From Streptomyces noursei (GTDB lineage: Bacteria > Actinomycetota > Actinomycetes > Streptomycetales > Streptomycetaceae), in the NCBI RefSeq assembly GCF_016917755.1, contig NZ_CP070326.1, positions 6,262,001 to 6,326,000 of the forward strand: 64,000 nt of DNA, read 5' to 3'. The translations under genes were made by a program, and so were the position numbers. Numbering within the stretch: the first letter of the stretch is position 1; the number at the start of each line of letters is the position of its first letter. The notes beneath the pieces are model-generated. The model saw only the letters and a list, made by a program, of their open reading frames with translations. It searched no databases and was not told where the DNA came from. Below, one piece after another: positions 1-6,735 of the stretch.

Positions 1-5
1 GCCCG

Positions 6-884
6 CTACCGGCGCGCCGCCTGCCGCGGGCGGCTCCCCGGCCGGGAACGGTCCGGGGCCCGCGGCACGGACCCGTCCGGCACAGGGACCGACGCCCGCG
101 GACCGGGCCCCGAGTGCCGCTGTCGACTCACCGGTCGGCTGGCCCGACGGCCGGCGATGAGCAGCGCCTTACGGACCAGCACCAGCAGCGCACAGACCAG
201 CGTGCCCCCGTAGAGCCACCCGGCGTTCAGGGCCAGGACGGTGAAGACGCCGATCAGCAGCCCGGTGAGGCCGGCGGGGCCGTGCTGCACCGGCAGCGTG
301 CCGACGGCGAACGCGATCGGCAGCGCGACCGGCGCGGCGACCAGGTCCAGGGGCCGCACCCATGCCCCGGCCGCCACGCTGACCAGCAGGAAGAACACCC
401 CGTACGCGGTCTGCGTGCCGCCGAACAGCCAGCGGTCCAGGAAACCGAAGGCCAGCAGCGCGGCGGTGGCCAGCAGCCCGCAGCCGAGGCCGGTGAGCTT
501 GGCGGCCGGCATCCTGCGGAGCAGCCCGGCCACCGGGGCGGGCGCCGGGGGACGCCGCGGGCCCGCCCGGTAGACGGCCGCGACCTCCTCGCCCTCGGGG
601 GGCGGCCCGGCGGTCGGCCGCGGCATCCACTCGCCCGCCCGCACGGCCGACGCTCGGAACTCCGCCGGCGTGGGGGCGTAGCCGCGGGGCGTGACCTCGG
701 TGCCGGCCGGTACCGACGCATAGCCGGACGCCCGCATCGCGGACAGGAAGGCGTCGTCGGGATCGGGCCCCACGGCCTCCGCGGGGCGTGGGAGCCGGGC
801 GTCCCGCCCGGTGTCCGGGCCGCCGCCGTGCGGCCGGCCGTGCGGGGACGTGCGCGCTTCGGTTTCCTCCACGTGTTGCTCCAC
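6..884 (-). CDS. DUF6542-like membrane protein
   Basis: This 292-residue protein has a disordered, Gly/Pro/Arg-rich first 125 residues, a hydrophobic core of about four to five membrane helices at roughly residues 130-245, and a basic Pro/Ser-rich tail. That layout, and its place head-to-head with ychF, fits the streptomycete DUF6542 family, whose function is unknown. It would be an integral membrane protein with a cytoplasmic N-terminus. The stop lies at the window edge (position 6), so the gene is complete. The start ATG at 884 gives the family-like N-terminus. I infer the family from layout and context only. Confidence 0.75.
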   Translation of the reverse strand: MEQHVEETEARTSPHGRPHGGGPDTGRDARLPRPAEAVGPDPDDAFLSAMRASGYASVPAGTEVTPRGYAPTPAEFRASAVRAGEWMPRPTAGPPPEGEEVAAVYRAGPRRPPAPAPVAGLLRRMPAAKLTGLGCGLLATAALLAFGFLDRWLFGGTQTAYGVFFLLVSVAAGAWVRPLDLVAAPVALPIAFAVGTLPVQHGPAGLTGLLIGVFTVLALNAGWLYGGTLVCALLVLVRKALLIAGRRASRPVSRQRHSGPGPRASVPVPDGSVPRAPDRSRPGSRPRQAARR

Positions 885-1155
885 TCGGCCACGGTAGGCC
901 GCTAAGTGGGATTAATCGGTCATGGGACACGCGCTTTGACCTCCCATGGGGGCACTGTTAGGCGGCCCGGCGCACGCCACCGGGGCACGCGGCGCGGCGG
1001 GCGCCCTCCCCGGCGCCGCATGCGGTCCGCCCGGCCCGGCGGGGCCCGCCCAGTAGACTGGGGGATCGGCCCTCCTCGGCCAGGCCCGGTCCCGCCGGCC
1101 GGATCCGGGAAGCGGCCCGCCCTTCGCCCACCTCCAGCTCCGGGAAGTCGCCACC

Positions 1156-2244
1156 GTGTCGCTCACGATCGGAATCGTCGGTCTGCCCAATGTCGGCAAG
1201 TCGACCCTGTTCAATGCCCTGACCAAGAACGACGTGCTGGCGGCCAACTACCCGTTCGCCACCATCGAGCCGAACGTCGGCGTGGTCGGCGTCCCGGACT
1301 CCCGCCTCACCAAGCTCGCCGAGATCTTCGGCTCCGCGCGGTTGCTGCCCGCCACCGTCGACTTCGTCGACATCGCCGGCATCGTCCGGGGCGCCTCCGA
1401 GGGCGAGGGCCTGGGCAACAAGTTCCTCGCCAACATCCGCGAGTCCGACGCGATCTGCCAGGTCATTCGCGCCTTCAAGGACGAGAACGTCGTCCACGTC
1501 GACGGCAAGGTCTCGCCCAAGAGCGACATCGAGACCATCAACACCGAGCTGATCCTCGCCGACCTCCAGACCATCGAGAAGGTGCTGCCGCGCCTCCAGA
1601 AGGAGTCGCGGATCAAGAAGGACGTGGCCCCCAAGGTCAAGGCCGTCGAGGAGGTCAAGGCCATCCTGGAGGAGGGCCGCACCCTCTTCGCCGCCGGCTA
1701 CGTCCAGGGCACCGAGAAGACCGAGCTGCTGCACGACCTGCACCTCCTCACCACCAAGCCCTTCCTCTACGTCTTCAACGTCGACGAGGAAGAGCTCACC
1801 GACGAGGACTTCAAGAACGAGCAGCGGGCCCTGGTCGCCCCCGCCGAGGCGATCTTCCTCAACGCCAAGCTGGAGGCCGACCTCGCCGAGCTGGACGACG
1901 AGGAGGCCCTGGAGCTCCTGCAGTCCGTCGGCCAGGAGGAGCCCGGCCTGGCCACCCTCGCCCGCGTCGGCTTCGACACCCTGGGTCTGCAGACGTACCT
2001 GACCGCCGGCCCCAAGGAGAGCCGCGCCTGGACGATCAAGAAGGGCGCCACCGCCCCCGAGGCCGCCGGAGTCATCCACACCGACTTCCAGAAGGGCTTC
2101 ATCAAGGCCGAGGTCGTCTCCTTCGCCGACCTGGTCGAGACCGGCTCCGTCGCCGAAGCCCGCTCCGCCGGCAAGGCCCGCATGGAGGGCAAGGAATACG
2201 TCATGCAGGACGGGGACGTGGTGGAGTTCCGTTTCAATGTGTAG
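1156..2244 (+). CDS. ychF: YchF/OLA1-family redox-regulated ATPase
   Basis: This 362-residue protein is an Obg-related P-loop NTPase that binds ribosomes and prefers ATP over GTP. The G1 loop GLPNVGKST lies near residues 8-16, the Switch II region DIAGIVRGASEGEGLG follows near residue 74, and the usual NKxD specificity motif is replaced by NVDEEE near residue 200. This matches the YchF ATPase subfamily. The C-terminal TGS-like domain ends in VVEFRFNV. The length is normal for the family. The GTG at 1156 is chosen because MSLTIGIVGLPN is the expected N-terminus. The last codons (CGT, AAT, GTG and TAG stop) are unusual for this genome and are probably supplied by the island inserted here; a second copy of the tail lies at 8731-8757. 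Confidence 0.95.
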   Translation: MSLTIGIVGLPNVGKSTLFNALTKNDVLAANYPFATIEPNVGVVGVPDSRLTKLAEIFGSARLLPATVDFVDIAGIVRGASEGEGLGNKFLANIRESDAICQVIRAFKDENVVHVDGKVSPKSDIETINTELILADLQTIEKVLPRLQKESRIKKDVAPKVKAVEEVKAILEEGRTLFAAGYVQGTEKTELLHDLHLLTTKPFLYVFNVDEEELTDEDFKNEQRALVAPAEAIFLNAKLEADLAELDDEEALELLQSVGQEEPGLATLARVGFDTLGLQTYLTAGPKESRAWTIKKGATAPEAAGVIHTDFQKGFIKAEVVSFADLVETGSVAEARSAGKARMEGKEYVMQDGDVVEFRFNV

Positions 2245-2298
2245 CGGCTGACATATCACCACGTCGCTGATCTGGCAAACGTGCAGGTCAGAAGGGGC

Positions 2299-2331
2299 CC
2301 CGACTCTTCGGAGTCGGGTCCTTTGTTTTTT
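2299..2331 (+). terminator. Terminator after ychF
   Basis: CCCGACTC (2299-2306), loop TTCG, then GAGTCGGG (2311-2318), followed by a T-rich run ending at 2331. This is an unusually classical rho-independent terminator for Streptomyces. It lies on the island side of the presumed crossover, so it is probably element-derived and replaces the displaced one at 8803-8838. Confidence 0.85.
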
Positions 2332-2333
2332 CC

Positions 2334-2354
2334 GTGCTGGGATGGTGCTGGGAT
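2334..2354. repeat. Paired GTGCTGGGAT arm repeats, left
   Basis: Two direct copies of GTGCTGGGAT at 2334-2343 and 2345-2354, separated by one G. The identical doublet occurs at 8681-8701 at the other island end, and a single extra copy is at 2399-2408. Short direct repeats flanking the core on both sides are typical integrase arm-binding sites; that role is inferred. Confidence 0.7.
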
Positions 2355-2398
2355 AGCTGGCCCCTCGTCACCTGTCGTCATCCCTGGTCATCCGTACC

Positions 2399-2408
2399 GT
2401 GCTGGGAT
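2399..2408. repeat. Single GTGCTGGGAT repeat
   Basis: A third left-side copy of the decamer found in the paired repeats. A partial copy, GTGCTGGG, follows at 2435-2442. This would make the left arm longer than the right arm, as is common in attP sites. Confidence 0.5.
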
Positions 2409-2571
2409 TGTGATGGGGCGGGATGAGGGCGCCCGTGCTGGGTTTCGGATGTTGCGCTGCCCGATGTGGGAGCGAGCGGAGAGGGTCCATGCGCACACCT
2501 TCTTCACGGCTCTGAGGCTCCGCACAGGTCTGGGCGTAGCACTTTTCCTACTCGTTTGACACACTCGGGGC

Positions 2572-2856
2572 ATGGGTGAGACGACGTACAGCATCGGAGA
2601 AGGGCCAGCGACACGGGTGAGCCTGTCGCTGCCGGAGGGGACCGCGGAGGCGATCCGGGCGCGGGTGGGCAAGCGGGAGTTCTCGGCGTTCATCGCTGAG
2701 GCGGTCGAGCGTGAGCTGCGTGGCCAGGTCCTTGACGAGTACTTGGCGGACTACGAGAGCCGCAAGGGGCCGGTCTCTGAGCAGGCCCGGCAGCGGGCGC
2801 GCCAGGTCTTCGACGAGGTGTTCGCCGAGGAGGCCGAGTGGCCCGCCGCAGGCTGA
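2572..2856 (+). CDS. Ribbon-helix-helix-type antitoxin (VapB-like)
   Basis: This 94-residue acidic protein has an N-terminal strand-helix-helix pattern (residues 13-45, including RVSLSLPEGTAEAIRARVG and SAFIAEAVEREL) like CopG/RHH antitoxins. An acidic C-terminal tail would wrap the toxin. It overlaps the downstream PIN gene by 19 bases, the standard antitoxin-toxin coupling. It is expected to neutralise the PIN RNase and to repress its own operon. No strong Shine-Dalgarno precedes the ATG at 2572, so the transcript may be near-leaderless. It lies just inside the left end of the island and may help keep it in the population. Confidence 0.75.
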   Translation: MGETTYSIGEGPATRVSLSLPEGTAEAIRARVGKREFSAFIAEAVERELRGQVLDEYLADYESRKGPVSEQARQRARQVFDEVFAEEAEWPAAG

Positions 2857-3251
2857 GTCACGAGGGGACGCTGATCCTCGACAGTGAGGGGCTCTCGAAG
2901 CTACTCGCCGACGACGAGCAGGTGGTGGCTCTGATTGCCGAGGCGCGCTCGCGCGGCATGGAGGTCGTGATCAGTGCGCTCACCATCATCGAGGCTGTCC
3001 ACTCGCGTACGAACAAGTCCCGCCTGAACTGGGTGCTCTCCGGGCTGCGGGTCGTCCCGGTGGGCGACGAGGAGGCGAGAGCGGCCTCGAAGCTGCTGAT
3101 GGAGGCAGGTTTGCACGGGCACAAGTACGCGATCGATGCGGCGGTCGCTGAGGCCGCGCTGCGCCAGCACCGCCCCGTGGTCATGTTGACCTCCGATATC
3201 GACGACATGGTCAAGCTCTGCGGCGATCGGGTCCGGCTCGTGGCGGTCTGA
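2838..3251 (+). CDS. PIN-domain toxin (VapC-like RNase)
   Basis: This 137-residue protein has the PIN-domain acidic residues in order: D15 (LILDSEG), E52 (TIIEAVH), an Asp in YAIDAAVAEA and the terminal TSDIDDM. VapC toxins are Mg-dependent RNases that usually cut tRNA or rRNA; the target here is unknown. The GTG at 2838 is chosen because it follows GGAGG at a proper distance and overlaps the antitoxin. A strong bidirectional hairpin ends the transcript at 3381-3417. Confidence 0.8.
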   Translation: MARRRLSHEGTLILDSEGLSKLLADDEQVVALIAEARSRGMEVVISALTIIEAVHSRTNKSRLNWVLSGLRVVPVGDEEARAASKLLMEAGLHGHKYAIDAAVAEAALRQHRPVVMLTSDIDDMVKLCGDRVRLVAV

Positions 3252-3380
3252 CTTCCCCTGTCCGCGGTGCGACAGGGCAGTGCTCGATAAGGTCAGGCGA
3301 ATTTTCACAGGTGAGGTGCTGATCGTCGCTTTGCTGCCTTTCGACGGGCGTCAGGGCGTGGTGGTGGATCTACAAGTATT

Positions 3381-3417
3381 CGGCGGATCCCCGGGTTCGG
3401 TAACCGGGGATCCGCCG
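3381..3417. terminator. Bidirectional terminator between toxin and 485-aa gene
   Basis: Perfect 14-bp inverted repeat CGGCGGATCCCCGG (3381-3394) with CCGGGGATCCGCCG (3404-3417) and a 9-base loop. It separates the plus-strand toxin transcript from the minus-strand cargo operon, directly abutting the stop of the 485-residue protein. Confidence 0.8.
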
Positions 3418-4875
3418 CTATGTTGCGGCAGCGAGATCGGGGTCCTGCCGGACGACAAGTCCGTGGGTCGCGGACGGAGTCAACGGCCAGTAGGAGCGGG
3501 GTCCGTAGGGGCTCCAGTCTCCGAGGAAGGGCTTGAGGTCGTCGCCGCTGGGCTTCGGCGGCGTGGGCAGCCTTGGCGTTGAGGCGGACTCGGTGAGGTG
3601 TTGGAGGTGCGCGTCCGCGAACGCGAGCCACGCCTCGATATCGGTCCGCTCCTGCCCCGGCGGCAGTGATGTGGCGTGGTCGCGTACTGCTGTGACGTAT
3701 TCGGTCAGGCGGCTGGCCTGGTGCCAGGCGTTTGCCTGTTCTTCGAGGTGTTTGACGCGATAGGCGTGGGCGTATGCGGCGCGGGCTTCCTGCATGGCGG
3801 CTTCCCAGCGCCTCTGCCGTGCCTCTCTGGCTTGCTGGTCTGCAAGGCGTTTACGATCCGCGGCTTCGCCACGGAGGCCGACCTCTTGTGTGATCTCGGC
3901 GAGTTGGTCTTCGAGCGGCCGGTTGGGGAGGTCGGCCCATTCGCTGGCGCGGTGCGGGCTGCCGCCGCGGAGGATGAAACGCAGGCGGTTGGAGGGGGTG
4001 TAGTCGAAGCGGGCAATTCGCATCCACGAGTACCTTTTGGCGTCGGCGAGTTCCTTGTCGGTGGGGACGTGTTCGCTGCGGTCCTGTTCTTGAAGGACGA
4101 GGAACCCCACGCTTTCGCCTTGGGCGGTGATGGTGAAGTGCGGTGGTGCCTTGCGGCGCCGATGAGGTGGGGGCGCGCCTTGTGTGGTGCCGAGTGCCGC
4201 CTTATGGCCTTGTGCTTCGGTGGCGGTGATGAGGGCCTGGATGATGCGTAGGGCTCGGCCCTGGAGGGGTGTGGTCAGGCCCATGGGCTGGGGCTGCTTT
4301 TGAAGGGCGGCGACGACGGCGTGGGATTTGGTGAGTCTGGCCGGAACGTGGAGCGGGGTGAGTTCGGCGAGGCGCCAGGCGGGGATATTGACGAGCTTGA
4401 TCTCGTAGCCGCTGTGGGTCGGGTATCCGTGGAGTTCCTGGGTGCGGGGGATCTTGCCGGACTTGCGGGCGGCGTTGACGCGTGACGCCCAGTTCACAGC
4501 GTCCGGGCCGGGTTTGATGGGCTTGATGAGGTAGCCATCGTTCGCGGCCAGTTCTTCGAGTAGTTTGGCCGCGTAGTTCGCAAGGGCCTTCGGCACGGTT
4601 CTGGGACGTGACGGTGCCGGCTTTCGGCTGGGCCGTTCCGGCGGTTCAGTGTTCTGCTCCACGAGGTGGATGCCGCGTTCGGTGAGATACCGCCGCCCTT
4701 TGTCCGTGAGCTGGGCGTTCCAATGCCCGTGGCGCTTGGTAATTTTGATGAGCCCTCGGTTCTGCAGGGCCTGTCCGCTGGTCTTGTACGTGCTGTCCGG
4801 CCAGACTCCGTCGGGACACCCCTGGCCCACCCATTCGAGCACAGCCCGCTGCCGCTCATTGAGGGCCTGGTGCAT
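3418..4875 (-). CDS. Uncharacterised winged-helix/coiled-coil protein of the island
   Basis: The 485-residue product is not recognised as a named family. Residues 1-70 look like a winged-helix domain (QALQNRGLIKITKRHGHWNAQLTDKGRRYL, here split only by description: a recognition helix then a wing ending LTDKGRRYL). Residues 70-200 have a second compact region. Residues 200-315 resemble a substrate- or DNA-binding domain with WMRIARFDYTPSNRLRF. Residues 330-400 are a charged Ala/Gln/Arg coiled coil. The tail is Pro-rich. It is the last gene of a four-gene minus-strand set, 117 bases behind its neighbour. A DNA-binding sensor or effector role in the same system is possible but unproven. Confidence 0.6.
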   Translation of the reverse strand: MHQALNERQRAVLEWVGQGCPDGVWPDSTYKTSGQALQNRGLIKITKRHGHWNAQLTDKGRRYLTERGIHLVEQNTEPPERPSRKPAPSRPRTVPKALANYAAKLLEELAANDGYLIKPIKPGPDAVNWASRVNAARKSGKIPRTQELHGYPTHSGYEIKLVNIPAWRLAELTPLHVPARLTKSHAVVAALQKQPQPMGLTTPLQGRALRIIQALITATEAQGHKAALGTTQGAPPPHRRRKAPPHFTITAQGESVGFLVLQEQDRSEHVPTDKELADAKRYSWMRIARFDYTPSNRLRFILRGGSPHRASEWADLPNRPLEDQLAEITQEVGLRGEAADRKRLADQQAREARQRRWEAAMQEARAAYAHAYRVKHLEEQANAWHQASRLTEYVTAVRDHATSLPPGQERTDIEAWLAFADAHLQHLTESASTPRLPTPPKPSGDDLKPFLGDWSPYGPRSYWPLTPSATHGLVVRQDPDLAAAT

Positions 4876-4992
4876 GTGGTCCCCCTGCGGTTCCTAGCTG
4901 TGCTGCCCCGGAGACAATGCCCGCCGCTTCCACGGGAATTCCGGACGACCTGAGAGAGCCTTCGATCGGATGAGACGTGGTGCATGGCGCGT

Positions 4993-5811
4993 TTACAGCG
5001 AGAACAGCTCTTCCTGGTAGTTCTCGACGGTGCCGCGCCGCGGATAGAAGAGGCCGAGCATCATGAACGTTCTGGGGCGTTTGGCCAGGTTGCCGACGAA
5101 GCAGTGGACGACGTGGTCCGGTGCGAACATCCGGGTGAACCAGCGCTCCCGCAGCTTTTCCTCCACACCCTGTTGCCCGTACTGGCGCAGGTATTTGCGG
5201 TAGGACTCGCCGGCCTCCCAGTCCCGGAGGGCCATGTCGTGACCGGTGCAGTCGGAGTCGTCGCAGCGGAAGCGGTAGCGAAACTCCAACGGTACCCACT
5301 CCAGTTGGCGCAGGTCCTGGTCGAGGAGATCCATCTGATCGGCCAGGGCGGCCTTGGAGACAGGCCAGGGCTCGGCGGGCTCGAGGCGGAAGTCGACGGT
5401 GTGCGCCGCTGGTCGGAAGAGGCCGAGCGACGTGTCGTGCTTCTCCTGGTCTCGTTTGATGGCGCACAGCGATGGGGCGATCAGCGGGCGGAGGATCGAG
5501 TAGCGCTCGCGCCATCCGTCGCTCGTGCCGATCCTGTCGATTACCTTGAGGGTGTCCGGGTTCGGGCGCAGGCTCTCGGGCCGGCGGTCCTGGTGATGGC
5601 GGCGTACGTCGACCTCGATGATCGCGTACTTGGCGAACTGGCTCTCCTGGCTCAGGAGCCGGAAGGGCACCGGGAAGAGGCGGACGTGCTCGGGAGTGCC
5701 GCGGTCGAGGCGTATGCCGGCGACGCAGCTGGTCTCGCGGTACTTCGTGGACAGTTCCGGATACGTCTTGACCGTGATCAGTATTCGTGCGCGTTCCCAC
5801 GCTCCTGCCAT
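4993..5811 (-). CDS. Conserved partner of DUF488, function unknown
   Basis: The product has 272 residues from the ATG at 5811. The reading frame stays open to 6036, but the upstream 75 residues are low-complexity and overlap the preceding gene, so the internal start is preferred. The N-terminal part (ARILITVKTYPELSTKYRET then VAGIRL and VRLFPVPFR) looks like a small alpha/beta domain. Residues near 200 carry C-x4-C-x2-H followed by DWExxxxYR (CDDSDCTGHDMALRDWE), a possible metal site. From memory, proteins of this type sit beside DUF488 genes in many bacteria. The gene follows the XRE-DUF488 gene by 88 bases, so the two are probably co-transcribed and work together. The activity is unknown. 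Confidence 0.6.
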   Translation of the reverse strand: MAGAWERARILITVKTYPELSTKYRETSCVAGIRLDRGTPEHVRLFPVPFRLLSQESQFAKYAIIEVDVRRHHQDRRPESLRPNPDTLKVIDRIGTSDGWRERYSILRPLIAPSLCAIKRDQEKHDTSLGLFRPAAHTVDFRLEPAEPWPVSKAALADQMDLLDQDLRQLEWVPLEFRYRFRCDDSDCTGHDMALRDWEAGESYRKYLRQYGQQGVEEKLRERWFTRMFAPDHVVHCFVGNLAKRPRTFMMLGLFYPRRGTVENYQEELFSL

Positions 5812-5899
5812 ACCCCACCCCCGGTCCGCTGCTTCTGGACCAGATTGGAAGTGAGGTAGTTGGCACGCGCAAGAGTGCCGTCGAGTAGAGGAGTTGAAG

Positions 5900-6586
5900 T
5901 CAGGCCAAGGGGCTGACGGGTAGTGACATGCGCTTGCGCAGGGTCTCCAGGACGACGTGGCGGTGGCAGCGCTGTTGGTCCTTCTCAAAGCACAGCACGG
6001 CGACCCGCTCCTGAGCTGCGTGTTCTGCGAGTTCATCGAGGTCGGCCTGGGCCGCGTCGGAGCGCAGCAGGCTGCGGAAGCGTGCGCGGCCCTCGCTGAT
6101 GCGTCCTTCCCAGAAGGGGGCCCGGTTGTCCTTCGGGTTCCCCAGGGCGCGCAGGTGTGTGTAGGCGATGCCGGCCTCGTTGAGGGCGTGTGTGAGGCGG
6201 GTCTTGCTGAATCCGGGCTTGCGGCTGATGGGGGTCAGGCGGACGTCGGCGACTGTGCTGATCTGGGCAGAGAGGAGGGAAGCGACGAAGGATTCGATGT
6301 CCCGCCCCTCGTATCCGGCGGACCACAGCCCGGGGTCTGCCGTCTGGGCCTGGCGGAACAGGTCGTCGAGGGAGACGCCGAGTGCGGCAGCGAGTGCACC
6401 AACGGTGAAGAAACCTGGCTGAATTGGTCCCCCGCCCTCCAGTCGCTTCAGAGTGGCGAGCTGAATGCCCGCCTCTTTCGCAAGGCGTTCTGGAGTCCAG
6501 GCGCGTTCTTCACGTAGCGCCCTGACGCGGGCAGCGAGCGTCCGGTTCGGGGCGGGTGAGGGAAGAGTTAAGGGGCGTTCGGCCAT
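5900..6586 (-). CDS. XRE-type HTH fused to DUF488 domain
   Basis: The product has 228 residues from the ATG at 6586; an in-frame GTG at 6619 would add 11. Residues 16-78 are a Cro/C1-type helix-turn-helix (RLAKEAGIQLATLKRLEGG, then VGALAAALGVSLDDLF). Residues 85-225 are DUF488: WSAGYEGRDIESFVASLL, a VADVRLTPISRKPGFSK segment, LRALGNPKDNRAPFW and the terminal CFEKDQQRCHRHVV, with two conserved Cys and CHR. DUF488 is usually a stand-alone protein of unknown biochemistry, so fusion to a DNA-binding domain suggests self-regulation. Codon 6 is TTA, making translation dependent on the bldA tRNA. Confidence 0.8.
   Translation of the reverse strand: MAERPLTLPSPAPNRTLAARVRALREERAWTPERLAKEAGIQLATLKRLEGGGPIQPGFFTVGALAAALGVSLDDLFRQAQTADPGLWSAGYEGRDIESFVASLLSAQISTVADVRLTPISRKPGFSKTRLTHALNEAGIAYTHLRALGNPKDNRAPFWEGRISEGRARFRSLLRSDAAQADLDELAEHAAQERVAVLCFEKDQQRCHRHVVLETLRKRMSLPVSPLA
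6569..6571 (-). promoter_or_regulatory. TTA (bldA) codon in the XRE-DUF488 gene
   Basis: Codon 6 after the ATG at 6586 is TTA (Leu), read in Streptomyces only by the developmentally regulated bldA tRNA. No in-frame TTA was found in the three neighbouring cargo genes on the same strand. Expression of the DUF488 pair is therefore likely limited to late growth or development. Confidence 0.8.
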
Positions 6587-6735
6587 GGACCGGGATTCTA
6601 ACTTCCGCCGGAATCTCACAGCTAGTTGTCTGCTCGGGCCTGCCCATGTCGTTCGCGTGAGCGGATACCGAAGGCTGAGGTGGCTTCAACCTGGCTGCCC
6701 GTGTCCGCGTGCGCCGAGGGTGTTGGCTGCGTAGA

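Larger units (their letters stand above)
2218..2354. other. attL-like junction of the island
   Basis: The left junction contains the ychF tail, the shared 14-mer at 2257-2270, a factor-independent terminator at 2299-2331 and the paired arm-type repeats at 2334-2354. It aligns with 8731-8870 with scattered substitutions, and the left edge of the similarity is abrupt (C at 2217 versus T at 8730). The ychF end here uses codons atypical of the genome, consistent with an attP-borne tail that restored the gene on integration. Confidence 0.7.
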
